A stretch of 64,000 bases of DNA from Nematostella vectensis (GCF_932526225.1 NC_064038.1:11967070-12031069), one strand, 5' to 3'; shown: positions 12,901 to 23,814, numbered from the stretch's first letter. The notes: generated by a model not told the origin, from the sequence alone. A program made the numbers and translations.

Positions 12901-15900
12901 AAATCAGCTCTAGCTAGCTTTCCAGGTTAACCGGGTTCAATGAGAAGATATTTTATTAATAAAAAAGGGTTGGATAAAAAAAGCGGTCACCAGAATGTAT
13001 ACTATGAGAGGAACTGAGTTATTGTCCTCTCTGTAGATTCTCTATAACGGGTTTAACCTCGGTGTAAAATACAAATACACGCTCCCTCGACCAACCAAAC
13101 GAAGCGAGAAAAAGGCGGAGAATGAGATCCCTGTGGTGACTAAAGTAGCAGGCCCTACTTATGGATGGGTGCACGGAGGGTGGGGCAACTGTAGCGTTCA
13201 CTGCGGAGGAGGTAAGAGGGCCGAAGGGTTGGAGGCTAATATTTTATCTCGGGGTACTTAAAGCCGCATTGTCACCAGTTTACTTCCGGTCGATTACGTA
13301 ACAATCTCTGATGATTTTTAACGAAAACTGCAGAAAATATTTCAAAATTTGAAAAGCAGTGTGTCTTGGAAGTTTCTTCGAGTATTTGATTGATAATTTA
13401 GAGCGGATGGCCCGTTTTATAGAGCGGATTCTAATAGATTCTTTTGTCTTTTGACGGTTGAGGTTTCCGACGGACCTCAGGAAGTAAACTGGTGACAATG
13501 CGGCTTTAAAGTGTTTATTGTAGGAGGGGTAATATGGCTTTCCATATTGCGTCCAGATTTGGCGGAGTTGGAAAAAGCTGATTCCGGTATTATCGATATT
13601 TGAGGACTGGCAACTGGCATTCATTGTGCTAGTGGTAAGCCTTAATACTGGAATCTTGTGGATTAAATGGGGAAAGGTGACAGTGTTTGAAAGTAGGGGT
13701 GGATGGTACGGGATATTCGCATGTTTAAGACGAATGGGGTAATCGAGGATTCGACCAAAATTTAAGATACATTATCTTAAATTATTACTATTTTAATTAT
13801 TATTATTATAATTATTAATAATTATTTTTTGGCGGCTAAGCAGTCGTGTCTAGTTGCTTTATACGCAATATCAGCAAGTTATTTTAGTTTTAGTATTAGC
13901 GACACAGGGAGGTAAAGCTGATGCCATTCAAATATTAGTGCAAGCCCCTTGCATCCTATCTTAGTGGATATCAAAGGCGTGACAAACAGTTGCCAGAAGA
14001 GATTAGATTACGTTCTGGGGCCGGTTCCTAGAAAGCAGGTTAGCGCTTACTCAGGGGTAAATACGGCTATCTTGACATTTGATTGGATAAAAGGGGTATT
14101 CATCCCTGGGTTAGCGTTAACCTGCTTTCTAGGAACCCGGCCCTGGTCTGTTATCAGTCTTATATACTATGGTTCCTAGACTGAGGCTAATCTGAAGATA
14201 TCAATTAAAACTGCATGTCCTTTACAATGGTTCATTTTACTTTCAGGAATAAGGAAGAGTCTACGCATGCGCTGTGTGGGATTTTACAAAGGAATGATCA
14301 GATTTGTGGGGGACGTGTACTGCGCAGACGCAACTAAACCCCGCGAAGAGGAACGCGTGTGTAACGACCACGCATGCCCCGTCTGGTACGACGACAATAT
14401 AATGACAATATCGATGTCATCCAATCAATCAATCTTGTTTTGAAAACATTCGTTTCTCTAGCTCGGTCGGTCAATTCCTGATATTACATTCGAAATTTGG
14501 AAGTCCGCTTCAATAATTATTTTGCTTTTTTGTCTCCCTACAACTGTTTACGGCATAAACGGTATTTTACGGCATTTACACATAAAATTGAAAGATTTCG
14601 TGTCTACTACGATTTTGCAGGCCGTCATTTTGAAATACGCCCAGACCCTAGCTTTTCTGCCATCAAAGGCTCCCCGTGCGCTCGCTCCAGGCTTTTTAGA
14701 CTATTTAAAAAAACGACTTCCATTGATAAAGAACGTATAATAACCGCTTATATCTATTTCACTAATAAATATCCCAAATCATTTATGCTAAGTGAATACT
14801 TATTGTGTCAGGGTACAATTTGATTAGAAAGTTTTAAGATTTGAATTTGAAACGGTTCTGTATACCAGATATCAGACGCCATAACAATAACACGTTCCCT
14901 AATCTTATTTCCTTGCTCCAACTTAGACGTTTTGTTGTATATCGTTTATATTCAGGCTGTTAGTGTATTTTTATAGCATTTTACCCTGATGACGTAAGAC
15001 TATTGTTTTGGCCAGGTGGTTTGTGTCGTCATGGCAACCCTGTAGCTCGAAGTGCGGGAAGGGTGTTCAAACAAGAAAGGTGATTTGTAAAAAGCAACAA
15101 AGGGACGGCACTGCAACGGAAGTATTGGGCTCCCTGTGCACCGAAGACAAGCCCTCAAGCGTGCGGAACTGCATCAACAAAGCTTGTCACTTAAAGTGGT
15201 ACACTGGGCAGTGGTCAAAGGTAATGCACCAGTCAGTGTATGCCAACTAGCACGACCTCCTCTGTAAGATAAGATCGAATTCGTTTCGCCTTTATAATAG
15301 GGCGCGCCGAGGGTCAGTACGCAGCTCTTACAAGCTGCATTTTAATTGGGCAAATGAACAATATCCGCACCTCGACACAAAGAACGAGAAGAATAGAGAC
15401 AAAAGAACTCCTTTGTAGAACAAAGATAATAGGACACAAAGCAGCTGCGTACTTACTCGCGCGCGGGTCGAGGGCTAGGGGAATTTGATATATATCTGTA
15501 AGTTTGACAAAAAATCGGTATAATAGTGATAGTATGATAGTGAAAAAAGAACAATGCTGATAACATCTGTTATGTCATGTATATTCTTATTGATAATTAT
15601 TTTACGTTTATGGTTTGCGAAATAGGAATATTTAGTCCCGTGAAATATGAATGACAATAGCTTTTTTCGTTTATGACCCCATAAAGGGATGGTTCCAGCA
15701 TCGCTGGCTTTTTATTTATACGTTATGCAGCATCCTTACAATCTTTTCCACAGTGCTTCGCGATGTGTGGCGTTGGGAGAAGGCGAAGGCTAGTAAGATG
15801 CCCACGCATTGGCAAATGCTCACAGCTGACCAAACCACCATCTACTCAGGCCTGCTTTAAACAGCCGTGTGATGAATGGGCTACGGGGAACTGGGGCGAG

Positions 15901-18659
15901 GTAGGACGTAATGTAATAATTAGTATATTGTTTAGGGAGAAGAGAAAAAACCCGTAGCACGTGTAAAAGGCCATTCCAGCTATGAGCTTGCGCCACCCTT
16001 GAGACCTACCTTAACTACCAGAATGCAGCGCGCGCCTTTTTAACCCTATTCAGACCGGGGTGTGGACTTTTGAGGCCCCCAGCACCTTTGATCTGTGATA
16101 ATTTTTGAACTAGTAGGGCTAGAGCATTGAAATTTAGTGACTTGTCCGAAAAATTTATCTGGGTTCAGTTTGGTGTTGACAAAATTTTGATATGTGTACC
16201 CTGGTAACCATAGTAACCAAGTTTTTAGACATAGGTTTAATGAAAATTAGGCAAAACGCTTTAAGTCGTTAAGATCAACTATTAATACGACGTGCTCAAC
16301 GTAAATCCATTTCATATAAACGTTTTATACCAAGTTTTGAAAAACACAATACAAATTTACATCTCTATTTTAGGGCGATGGTGTTTTTTTTTGCCAATTT
16401 TTGACCTTCTCGAAATAGTGCTTGTAGAAATAGCAAAAAAACTTTCATATCCACCTGAAATCATTTATACAACTTGAAACGAATATTAAATATTGTCAAA
16501 AAGCTTCGATTTTGCCGCCTAGTTTTTATTGATTAAAATAAATAGCTTTCATTAAATCTAAGATGGCGGATCCAAGATGGCGGATGCTGGTGTCACATAA
16601 TTACTAGAATTCGCTCTTTTTTTAAAACTAACATCTAAATTTGGCAAAATCCTTTTTATATTCCTCTATTTTAAATAAAAAGTAGAAAAAAACATTTTTG
16701 GGAAAGATATTTAACGTATTACTTTAATTAAGAGTCTAGTTGCAAACTTATGCTATATTAAAGGTACCATGCCAATCAATGACGTCACAGGTGTCATATA
16801 TTGTTGTCATAGAAACAGTGTCACTAATAATATAAGTCTACTGCAAGATTATCGAAAAAAGACATACAGAAATTTACATCTAACAAAAACAGAAATATTG
16901 CTCGTTTCTGCTCACTCGAATGACGTCATCGTGACGTCACAATTTTTTTTGAAGAATATCGGTCGCTTTTTAAATACGAACTGATAATGATAACTTATTT
17001 GGATTTTGGATGTTCTATGCAAAGGTTTCGAAATGTAGGCTATTTATAACCATATGTCCTTAAATGACGTTATAATGACGTCATATTGTGTTGCTATGGC
17101 AACATTTTGTTCCTCTGTCACATAATGATTCTTTGAAAATTTGGTCATTATAGATCCAATGGTTCAAAAGTTACGGATTGGGGGCCGAAAGATTAAAGCC
17201 GCATTGTTTACTTCCGGTCGATTACGTAACAATCTCCGATTATTTTTAACGGAAAACGCGAAAAATATTAAAAGTAGTGTGTCTATTGGAAGTTTCTTTG
17301 AGGATTTGATCGATAATTTAGAGCGGATGGTCTGTTAAATATATTGGATTCTAATAGATTCTTTTGTCTTTTAACGGTTGAGGTTTCCGTAGGACCTCCG
17401 GAAGTAAACTGGTGACAATGCGGCTTTAAGCTTGCACCAAACGAAGCGCGCGCTGAATGACGGTAGTTGAGGTAGGTTTTCATGTCGAGTGCGCGAGGAA
17501 GCTTATAGCTGGAATGGCCTATTGCCTATCTCGTTAAGGCTGAGTCCTAGATAACCTCTAGAGCAAGCGAAAACCCAAGCGCAACACGAGTGAGAATCGC
17601 CCAAACGCATGCGCAATACAAGTAAGATTCATCCAAGTTAAGTGAGAATTAGTCAAACACACGCCCAAGCGAGTCTAGCACTTGCGTTCCAATAAAAAGT
17701 GCGCGAAAACATTTTGCTTTGAGTTTGCTTTTGATTCCTGGAGATACAAACTTAACGCTTTTGAGACTGTGGGACACTATGCTTGGACGGCGTCATATGC
17801 GCATACTGTGTTTTTATTTTTAGTGTTCGGCAAAATGTGGCTCTGGGTATCAAAGACGCCTAGTGAAGTGTCGCAATGCCCTCACCAGACAGTTGAGCGA
17901 TAAGTGTCCGCAAAGGACTCGTCCGGTCGACGTTCGGCAGTGCAAGACGAAAGAATGCGATAAGGGTAAGTAAACGAAACTATCACGCCTAAAATTCGCA
18001 AAAGTTTGCTTGAACCAAACTTAACATGCGTGGCAAGTGTTTCCCTGGTTTTTAGCGGAATGTTCGACCGAGCGAAGATCTCGCCCGCGCGGGAAGTGGG
18101 GAGTTTTGTACGTTCGAGTTCTCGCTTGGCCAAAATTTTCGTTGGAACCCATGCCGGCTAAGCCAATAACTTTAAATAAAAATACTCTTTGTGCATTTTT
18201 AACCTATGGTCGCTCAATATTCCAGCCTCAAATACATAATATATGTTGTAATCTCCATGCGCCGACTGTTAAGGGTTTACATGCGATCGCCCTAATCGCC
18301 TGAGTCGGATAAGATGGTACAGGTGGTTAGTTTACACACACGACTCGGTATTTTGAAAATCCCTAATCAGCTCTGAATACTGTATATCAAGAGTGTTTTT
18401 ATAGCAGTGCTTTGTTCGAATATGCGCTTATATAATGCAATTCAGGACGTTAATAGTAATAATAAGGAAACGCAATATTTAAAAGCTTTTACCATTTTAC
18501 CTTTCAGCTCGCTTTCGCAGAGACCGCTGTCTTGGCGATCGATACAGCAAGCGCCGGTGTGCAAGTGTTCTTCGTTTTAATTTGTGCTATAGCAAAGAGT
18601 GGTATGGGGCTTGCTGCAAAACATGTGAAAACATCGCCCCTCCGCTAACAAAGTCTTAG
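1837..18659 (+). CDS. ADAMTS family secreted zinc metalloprotease (24 exons, complete)
   Basis: Exons by my reading: 1837-1948, 2053-2345, 3847-3988, 4746-4915, 5440-5523, 5855-5988, 6552-6595, 6872-6977, 7570-7722, 8230-8359, 9077-9178, 9844-9989, 10950-11013, 11083-11188, 11475-11608, 11851-11971, 12413-12493, 12637-12797, 13037-13211, 14247-14385, 15016-15220, 15754-15900, 17824-17965, 18508-18659. All phases agree and they sum to 3243 nt, or 1080 residues plus TAG. Domain order is signal peptide, M12B propeptide, furin site RNRR, reprolysin domain, disintegrin-like, TSR1, Cys-rich, spacer, TSR2-5, PLAC. Five TSRs plus PLAC and a length near 1100 match vertebrate ADAMTS6/10/17/19; I do not assign an orthologue. 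It would be secreted and act on extracellular matrix. The start ATG (taccATGG context) precedes a hydrophobic signal sequence. Confidence 0.92.
2346..3846. repeat. Intron 2 with G/C homopolymers and a ~103 bp imperfect repeat
   Basis: The intron holds a run of 20 G (2696-2715), C-rich tracts near 3155-3178 and 3250-3271, and two imperfect copies of a segment with CAGTCAGAACTGG and CTACTACGCCACTCCAC at about 3215 and 3318. No coding content is seen. Confidence 0.6.
4746..7722 (+). CDS. ADAMTS exons 4-9: furin site and reprolysin catalytic domain
   Basis: Exon 4 contains RNRR followed by Ser, the proprotein convertase site, then the start of the protease ([14 protein letters not shown] ... VLTVMNM). 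Exons 5-7 give the central sheet, including [11 protein letters not shown] and [11 protein letters not shown]. Exon 8 ends in the first half of the zinc site and exon 9 completes it: HELAHNFGVFHD, matching HExxHNxGxxHD with three zinc-binding His and the catalytic Glu. A Met-turn (HLMSERW) follows about 20 residues later. Intron 8 splits the Asn codon inside the zinc motif. All key catalytic residues are present, so the enzyme is predicted to be active. Confidence 0.9.
6157..6304. mobile_element. MITE-like palindrome in ADAMTS intron 6
   Basis: Two arms of about 48 bp (6157-6212 and 6255-6304) are nearly perfect reverse complements, beginning CTCGGGGACCCAGGGCGTCG on the left and ending in its complement on the right. 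About 45 bp of loop includes an A-run. The arms are much more GC-rich than the surrounding intron. This is the shape of a foldback MITE; no target-site duplication is clear. Confidence 0.75.
6974..7330. repeat. Tandem duplication in ADAMTS intron 8 including a copied splice donor
   Basis: Copy 1 (6974-7120) begins at the real exon 8 donor (CAAGTAAGAGTCTT). Copy 2 (7125-7330) repeats the same donor-like start, then the shared CAAACCTAGTCC, CCACCCATTCT, GCGCTTGTTATTCTG and TTTACTAAACCG blocks. Copy 2 is longer because of C-runs and a CA dinucleotide repeat (about 7165-7188). A second donor-like GTAAGAG therefore lies at 7129. Confidence 0.8.
8230..11013 (+). CDS. ADAMTS exons 10-13: disintegrin-like domain and first TSR
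   Basis: Exon 10 begins with [10 protein letters not shown] and runs through DDQCRLQYG, typical of the disintegrin-like module after the ADAMTS protease. Exon 11 carries MCQNLWC and [14 protein letters not shown]. Exon 12 opens with WCMYGSCV and enters the first thrombospondin type-1 repeat ([18 protein letters not shown]), which contains the WxxW and CSRTCGxG signatures for C-mannosylation and O-fucosylation. Exon 13 finishes it with [10 protein letters not shown]. The donor after exon 10 appears to be GC (GCAAG at 8360) rather than GT; this is the only choice that keeps the frame with exon 11. Confidence 0.87.
9511..9707. mobile_element. Perfect foldback of a Penelope-associated sequence in intron 11
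   Basis: Arms of about 76 bp (9517-9592 and 9629-9706) are near-perfect inverted copies containing CAACACAAGGTTGAAAAGG and GGTTGCGCTGACGTTTCGAG. The same sequence occurs once at 56097-56180, downstream of a Penelope-like GIY-YIG remnant. I infer a head-to-head pair of terminal sequences of that retroelement family. Confidence 0.7.
11083..13211 (+). CDS. ADAMTS exons 14-19: cysteine-rich region and spacer
   Basis: Exon 14 starts [14 protein letters not shown], the standard beginning of the ADAMTS Cys-rich region. Exons 15 and 16 hold [35 protein letters not shown] and [12 protein letters not shown]. Exons 16-19 make the Cys-poor spacer: [38 protein letters not shown], and a basic segment near KRSEKK. 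Exon 19 then enters TSR2 ([12 protein letters not shown]). The spacer resembles the YYINGxW type of vertebrate ADAMTS6/10. In this family the spacer sets substrate and matrix binding. Confidence 0.88.
13037..17965 (+). CDS. ADAMTS exons 19-23: thrombospondin repeats 2-5
   Basis: Four more TSRs follow the spacer. TSR2 begins at [12 protein letters not shown] (exons 19-20), TSR3 at [12 protein letters not shown] (exon 21), TSR4 at the end of exon 21 with [12 protein letters not shown] (exons 21-22), and TSR5 at [12 protein letters not shown] (exons 22-23). Each starts near an exon junction, so introns fall at nearly the same place in successive repeats, as expected of TSR duplication. Intron 22 is enlarged by a transposon insertion (15969-17519). 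Confidence 0.87.
13258..13509. mobile_element. TTAA-flanked MITE, copy 1 (ADAMTS intron 19)
   Basis: The element is bounded by TTAA at both ends and has inverted termini of about 30 bp (AAAGCCGCATTGTCACCAG left; complement right, ending GCGGCTTTAA). The same family occurs at 17193-17429. TTAA flanks are typical of piggyBac-type insertion, but the terminal bases are not the canonical ones, so the superfamily is only suggested. Confidence 0.75.
14015..14146. mobile_element. Short MITE-like palindrome (ADAMTS intron 19)
   Basis: Inverted arms of about 40 bp begin CTGGGGCCGGTTCCTAGAAA and end in the near-complement CTAGGAACCCGGCCCTGG. The loop is about 45 bp. This is a foldback element unrelated to the 13258 MITE. 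Confidence 0.7.
15969..17519. mobile_element. 1.55 kb non-autonomous DNA element in ADAMTS intron 22
   Basis: Inverted termini start GGCCATTCCAGCTATGAGC at the left and end with the complement at 17519. Similarity extends about 75 bp inward (CCTACCTTAACTACC, GCAGCGCGCGC). The interior is AT-rich, with ATGACGTCA-type motifs and AAGATGGCGGATCC, and has no transposase. A second TTAA-flanked MITE (17193-17429) is nested in its right part. A related short copy lies at 18709-18835. Confidence 0.72.
17193..17429. mobile_element. TTAA-flanked MITE, copy 2, nested
   Basis: Same family as 13258-13509: TTAAAGCCGCATTG at the left and GACAATGCGGCTTTAA at the right, with matching interior (CTTCCGGTCGATTACGTAAC, TTTTGTCTTTTAACGG). 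The left terminus lacks about 8 bases present in copy 1. It sits inside the larger 15969-17519 element, so it inserted later or was carried within it. Confidence 0.75.
18508..18659 (+). CDS. ADAMTS exon 24: C-terminal PLAC domain and stop
   Basis: The last exon encodes about 50 residues with six cysteines in the PLAC (protease and lacunin) spacing: [25 protein letters not shown]. It ends [10 protein letters not shown] and TAG (18657-18659). PLAC domains close several ADAMTS, ADAMTSL and papilin proteins. No clear AATAAA was seen in the first few hundred bases downstream. Confidence 0.88.
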
Positions 18660-18708
18660 AATTAACAGAACTTTGTGCGGGATAAACTCTCCCGTAAGCA
18701 AACAATAG

Positions 18709-18835
18709 GCCATTCCAGCTATAAGCATGCGCGCGTACTCGACGAAGGAAACGTGCGTCAACTTCCATCATGCAGTGCGTGCTTTGTTTGGTGCAAGCTT
18801 CAAAGGCGCGCGGAAGTTGAGGTTTTTCCATTGGG
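18709..18835. mobile_element. Short relative of the GGCCATTCC element
   Basis: It starts GGCCATTCCAGCTATAAGC and contains TTTGGTGCAAGCTT, both shared with the ends of the 15969-17519 element. It lies 50 bp downstream of the ADAMTS stop, so it is probably in the 3' UTR or just past it. Confidence 0.55.
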
Positions 18836-20141
18836 TGTCCTCTTACGGGGAGTTTATTTGTATTAGAATTTAATTGCGCAAATGTTTGTTAAATAGCATC
18901 ACTTATAGGAAAGTTTTTATTTTAAGCTAAGGCCTTGTTCACAGAGTTGTTACATTCCCTTCAAGTGTCAGTTGCGCTGAAACTAGCCTTGTTTTTTATT
19001 CTAACTTTGGATTCAGCATGCTCTTAAGCAATTATTAATTGTTTTATTTTTCTGCATGCGAACTCGCACAACTATGGGAAAACGAGGAAAAGAATATAAT
19101 ATTCGTTGGAATTCGGAACTTACAATGCCTGGACCAATGTTCCAGATCTTGTTATCTAGATAGGGTTGCTATGAGATATATTGGGTGCTGCGAATCGCAG
19201 GGGCATTATTACTTCTAGTCTTTCCTTCAACTGGTAGAGTATTCTAGAAATTGTACGTTGCTGTATTTATATGCTCATTCGCAGTAACTTCGCGCTAGTA
19301 CGCGCTTGTACAAATATTCAGGGAGTGAGAAAAAGATTGCAGTGAGAAAAAGATTTGCAGGAGTATATCGAATTAAACACAAATACAACATTAAATGTTT
19401 TCTCTGTGTGTCTTGCACATTTAATTATCTTGATGCGTTTTAGCTTGAGTATGGTGTTCAAACGTTTGCAACAACTATTATACAAATGTTGGATTTCTTA
19501 AACCCCTTTAAAAAAAGGTTAAAGAGCGTATTTAAGAGTGTATTGTTTTATTTAAAATTGAAAGAGAAATGAGAAATGCTTTCCACGATTAACCGATGAA
19601 AATGGATAGCGTTTGCAAAGTTGACAAAATGGCGGCTGAAAAAGGCTAAAAATATGTTGAAGGCGTAGCGATAACAGTTGTGGATCAACGATGTGTATTG
19701 TTGTTTATTGCGTAAACCGTAAAACCAATAACATTGATATCTTATAGTTATATGTGATTTCATTCGATATCTACAAATTAGTGGAAGGGTATCTTTATAT
19801 AGCACAGTTTAGCAATCATATATTAACTTTTTGTTTCGTTAATGACTCAAAAGTATTTCGTCAAACCGCATTATTATATAAAAAAGGTCTTCCGTAAGTA
19901 AAGGGTTACCCCCTTTGTGTCATGGTTATTTCAAGCAGATCGTTGGTTTTCCTTAATAGATTTGTCGTCGTTTATCTAAGAGATTCAAAAGCAGATGAAA
20001 CTTGCTCAAATTAAAAATCCAAGACAATTAAAGTCTCCCTCACTCAAATAGTCTTGTGAATCCGCTGACACAAGTCTTTTGGGTGGAGATATCGCCCTCG
20101 TCACCAATCCCGCGGCGTTATACGCCTCCACACCACATTAC
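18836..20141. other. AT-rich spacer, no gene seen
   Basis: No conserved frame or recognisable repeat. It may hold further exons of the minus-strand FN3-like gene, but I could not identify any. Confidence 0.4.
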
Positions 20142-21120
20142 CTGAAAACACACTCGGTCCCAGTCTGATCTCGTAGCTGGCTGCTATACCGACATCAATA
20201 AAGGGCAGGAAGTAAAAGGAGCCAGCACTGGTTCCCATAGCAACGCGAAAGTTCTTCATACCGGATCGTTTGTCGTGGAAGCCGTGCCAATGAAGTCGGA
20301 CAGTGCTGTTGTAGAGGTGATTGTTCGAGTGGACGCCGTAAACATCATGTGTCCGGTCCGGGCTGACAATCACGTGACCCTGAAATCATCAATAAGCGTT
20401 TTAGGAATCCAATCTCTGAGAAAGTAATTGGAGAACTGTGGAGATGTGGCTTAATGGTATGAACTGGAAATATTTGGGCAAAAGTGTGCTTTGTTAAAAG
20501 AAGCCGTCCCGCGTTGTCTATAATATGCAATATTTTTCACTGTTTATATCTTATTTTTTATGTACTCTTAGATAGTTTTTAACAATTTTGTTAAAAAGAA
20601 AAAAAGTATTTTTTGATTCAGCGTTGACGCGACGTTTGCTTGGACAGCTTCGTCTCGATGCGCAAAATTCATTTGACTCACCTTTGTCGGTGGTGTGACA
20701 TCAACGAGTACTCCATCCGACACAGCCTGTGTATGGAGCCCTTTATTATTTACACATGACACAACGGTGTAATTCCGCTGTCCAGGAATGAGCCTTAAAT
20801 TAGTAGCGCGGGCGACTGTTCCTTGAACGTACTCCTTGAAAGCCGACACAATCCCTACGCTGTCTCGGATTCCGAACCGACAAGATGCGATTCCGCTCTG
20901 CAAGTCCACGAACGCGCCAACAGTAGAGGTCAGCGTACAATTTGTCGTACACGACGTGACGTAAGTGTCTGAAGTAACCAGGCCTGCTGTAGGTGCTGTC
21001 AAATCAATGCTGATAGGTCCTGTGGTGCCAAGGTTATGCTGGCCAGCGGCGTTCCAAACACGAACGAACAATTGAGGTGGTTGCCGCATTTGGAAAAACG
21101 TTTTAAAAGCAACATGATAC
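20142..21120 (-). CDS. Two exons of an FN3-like secreted or cell-surface protein
   Basis: The first exon in reading order is 21120-20682 (439 nt, acceptor TTTTAG at 21121, donor GTGAGT at 20681). It encodes a fibronectin-III-like segment with FVRVWNAAGQHN, IDLTAPTAGLVTSD, CRFGIRD, YTVVSCVNNKG and VLVDVTPPTK. The second is 20379-20142 (238 nt, donor GTAATG), which continues in phase with GHVIVSPDRTHDVYG and a segment rich in aromatic residues. The D-x-T-x-P-x-x-G pattern repeats in large extracellular proteins of cnidarians and other basal animals. Neither the signal peptide nor the C-terminus was found, so this is a partial gene model. The function is unknown. Confidence 0.65.
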
Positions 21121-21360
21121 CTAAAATAACTCCCAAACAATAAAATTATGTTTAAGCATGGACCTCTATTTCGCATGCAAGCGGATCTACGACTACAATC
21201 GTACTCCACTGTTTCGTACTGCGATTCACACAAGAAATAGAGTCAGTTTTGTAGCATCCATTATAGCTGACGTCGAGCGTTTTTGGTTTATTAGTTTCGC
21301 TTTGGACAATCCTTTTCCGATTAAACCTAATGATAACACTACTATGGCAAATAGAACATA

Positions 21361-21990
21361 GTGACAAAACAATACAAGACTGCCCGTTGAATAGGATTGC
21401 AAACAATGGAGGAGGTTTATGTGATTAAGCAGAGCGCGCTATGTGTTCCTCAATTGAAAAGAGTGACCAAAAACTGCCCGTTGAATAGGATTATAAACAA
21501 TGGAGGAGGGTAAAGTAATTTACTTTTGAAAAAAGTTTGACTGCCGACGCTTAGCAGACCGGCGCGCTATGTGTTCCTCGGTTGAAAAGAGTGACCAAAA
21601 ACTGCCCGTTGAATAGTATTATAAACAATGGAGGAGGGTAAAGTAATTTACTTTTGAAAAAAGTTTGACTGCCGACGCTTAGCAGACCGGCGCGCTATGT
21701 GTTGCTCATTTGAAAAGAGTGACCAAAAACTGCCCGTTGAATAGAATTATAAACAATAGAGTAGGGTAAAGTAATTTACTTTTGAAAAACGTGTGACTGC
21801 CGACGCTTGGCAGACTGGCGCGCTACGTGTTGCTTAATTGAAAAGAGTGACCAAAAATTGCCCGTTGAATAGGATTGTAAACAATGGAGGAGGGTAAAGT
21901 AATTTACTTTGAAATAAAGTATGACTGCCGACCGGCGCGCTATGTGTTGCTCGATTGAAAAGAGTGACCAAAAACTGCCCGTTGTAAACT
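21361..21990. repeat. 128 bp tandem repeat, about 5-6 copies
   Basis: Units share GAGTGACCAAAAACTGCCCG, TAAACAATGGAGGAGGGTAA and GACTGCCGACGCTTAGCAGA. The GTGACC anchor occurs at 21463, 21591, 21719, 21847 and 21964, i.e. spacings of 128, 128, 128 and 117. A more divergent first copy begins near 21361. No coding role is seen. Confidence 0.85.
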
Positions 21991-22018
21991 GACTGTTTAC
22001 AACATTCGATAAACATAT

Positions 22019-22060
22019 AATGTATAGATTTAGGCACTGCCTAAAAGCGGAGTCAGCTTT
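22019..22060. repeat. TATAGATTTAGGC terminal motif, copy 1
   Basis: GTATAGATTTAGGCACTGCC followed by TAAAAGCGGAGTCAGC. The same sequence occurs at 55452, inverted at 59442, and in diverged form at 52613 and 60876. It looks like the end of a dispersed DNA transposon family. Confidence 0.55.
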
Positions 22061-23739
22061 ATTACCCTATTTTCATATTGGGAATCTTTCAGTCTAACAG
22101 GACAGTTATATCATTCTTAAATGTTAACCTCCCAGTTAAAACCCCAGACAAAGTGACCATAGATAAGGATGCACAGAAATGTAGGTTCTGAATAAACTTG
22201 AATGTATCTATTTTATAATATCTTAAATGCACAAAGGATGCTGAATAGCGAATCAAATTATTGCTACTCATAAGTAGCTTGAATCTCACAAAGGAATGAA
22301 AAGAGCATAGCACTTGGGACAACCCACCCCCTCCCCCCCCTTTAAAAAGGAAAAAGAAATCACAGTTTTGGTTATTTTAATTGTTAAAAGTTTTAGGGCA
22401 ATATCAATCCAACAGGAGAAATATTTTTTATCAGGGGAAGAATGCAGATTGATTGAAAAGGAACATCATATTTAAAGGGAAGAAAAGGAAAGCTAAATAT
22501 TTTGCTAAAATATGCTGCTCATCATCCATGCCTTCATTCAGTCTCACATCATGGCTTTTGGGTATTAACAGTTCACCTGAATCAGAAAAAAAAAACATTG
22601 TTCGCTGTTATTTTTATTTTCTAAATTTCTTAAAACATGAGAACAAACATAGAGGAAAACAATATATGATTAGATTAGTATCCTTACCAAACAAGAACAG
22701 ACAACAGATCAATATTGGCTTTATATGATAAAGAAAGAGAGACATTTTGACGGTTTTGTGTATTCAACAAAAAATTTGAGACAAAAACATAGCATAGACA
22801 GGAAAAGAAAAGAGAAAGACTTTGCAAGGATGATTGAAAAATGCTTTTTGTTTCTCCTGACACATTTGCCAATAAATAACAAATGAATTGTCAATTAAAT
22901 AAGCTTAATGATACATAGTTTTACTAACACAACTGTGTATACATGAGTCGTAAAGGTCGTTCTAACCTCAGCTAGATAGATAAGTCTTTGTTTGTGGATG
23001 TATTTTACTTATTTGACGAAAAGTTTCTTTTACGATTATAACCGAACTGGGAAACCATTTTAGTGCGCGCCAAAATAGCATCCAATCAGCGTTCAAGAAT
23101 ATTGACCTCTCAGCCAATTAAAAACAAAGTGGAAGCAAGATGATTGAAGTACAACGACAAAAATCCTTTTGTTTGAGGATTATTTTTAGAAATATATGCA
23201 AACAAAAAGTATTACACTTAAAAGAAATATGACAGGAATTACGTTTTGATTCATATATTCTATTCACACTATTTTGAATTGAAAATTTTCGTCCGGAACT
23301 CACCTTGACTGTCCATGTTGTTTGCCTTGTTGTGTTCGCTTGTTTAGGAGAACAATTCCGTATTTTAGCTATCATAAAAAAAGCTTTTCTTATCATAATG
23401 AGAATAGTAGTGCAGAGCCGCGACAATTTCCTGATAAATGCTGCTGGTTTTGTAGCCTTTTCCTTCAACTATAAAGTTATCAACCACCGCACCAGGTGAA
23501 GAAGTCGAGCCGATATTCCGAGCTTGTAAGAACAATAAGCAGTTCCTACAAAGCAGTAGACAGATGTATCCTTTAAATTATTTTTTTTCATATAAGAAAA
23601 TAAGAATTTAAAGTCACCCCCCTTTCTAAATAAGAAAAGAGACATTTGCTAGGTTATAAACGTTTTATTAACTATTTGTATTTTTACAAAATGTTTTAAA
23701 TAAAATAAAATGTTCTTTAAAAAGTGTCCCTTTATCTTC
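22061..23739. other. AT-rich intergenic region left of the Polinton
   Basis: No supported gene. One isolated ATG followed by a splice-donor-like GTGAGT exists on the minus strand near 23300, but nothing joins to it. The left boundary of the Polinton should lie in the right part of this stretch; no inverted repeat with its other end could be recognised. Confidence 0.4.
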
Positions 23740-23814
23740 TACTTCTCCTTTCGCCCGTAGCAAAGTTTATACTCCCTGTATCAGGGTGGGGAGCCTCAGC
23801 CGTCATCCAATCTT

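Noticed and set aside
23290-23320. Minus-strand ATG followed by GTGAGT as first exon of the FN3-like gene
   Set aside because: It ends in phase 1 whereas the 21120 exon needs two leading bases; no linking exon was found.
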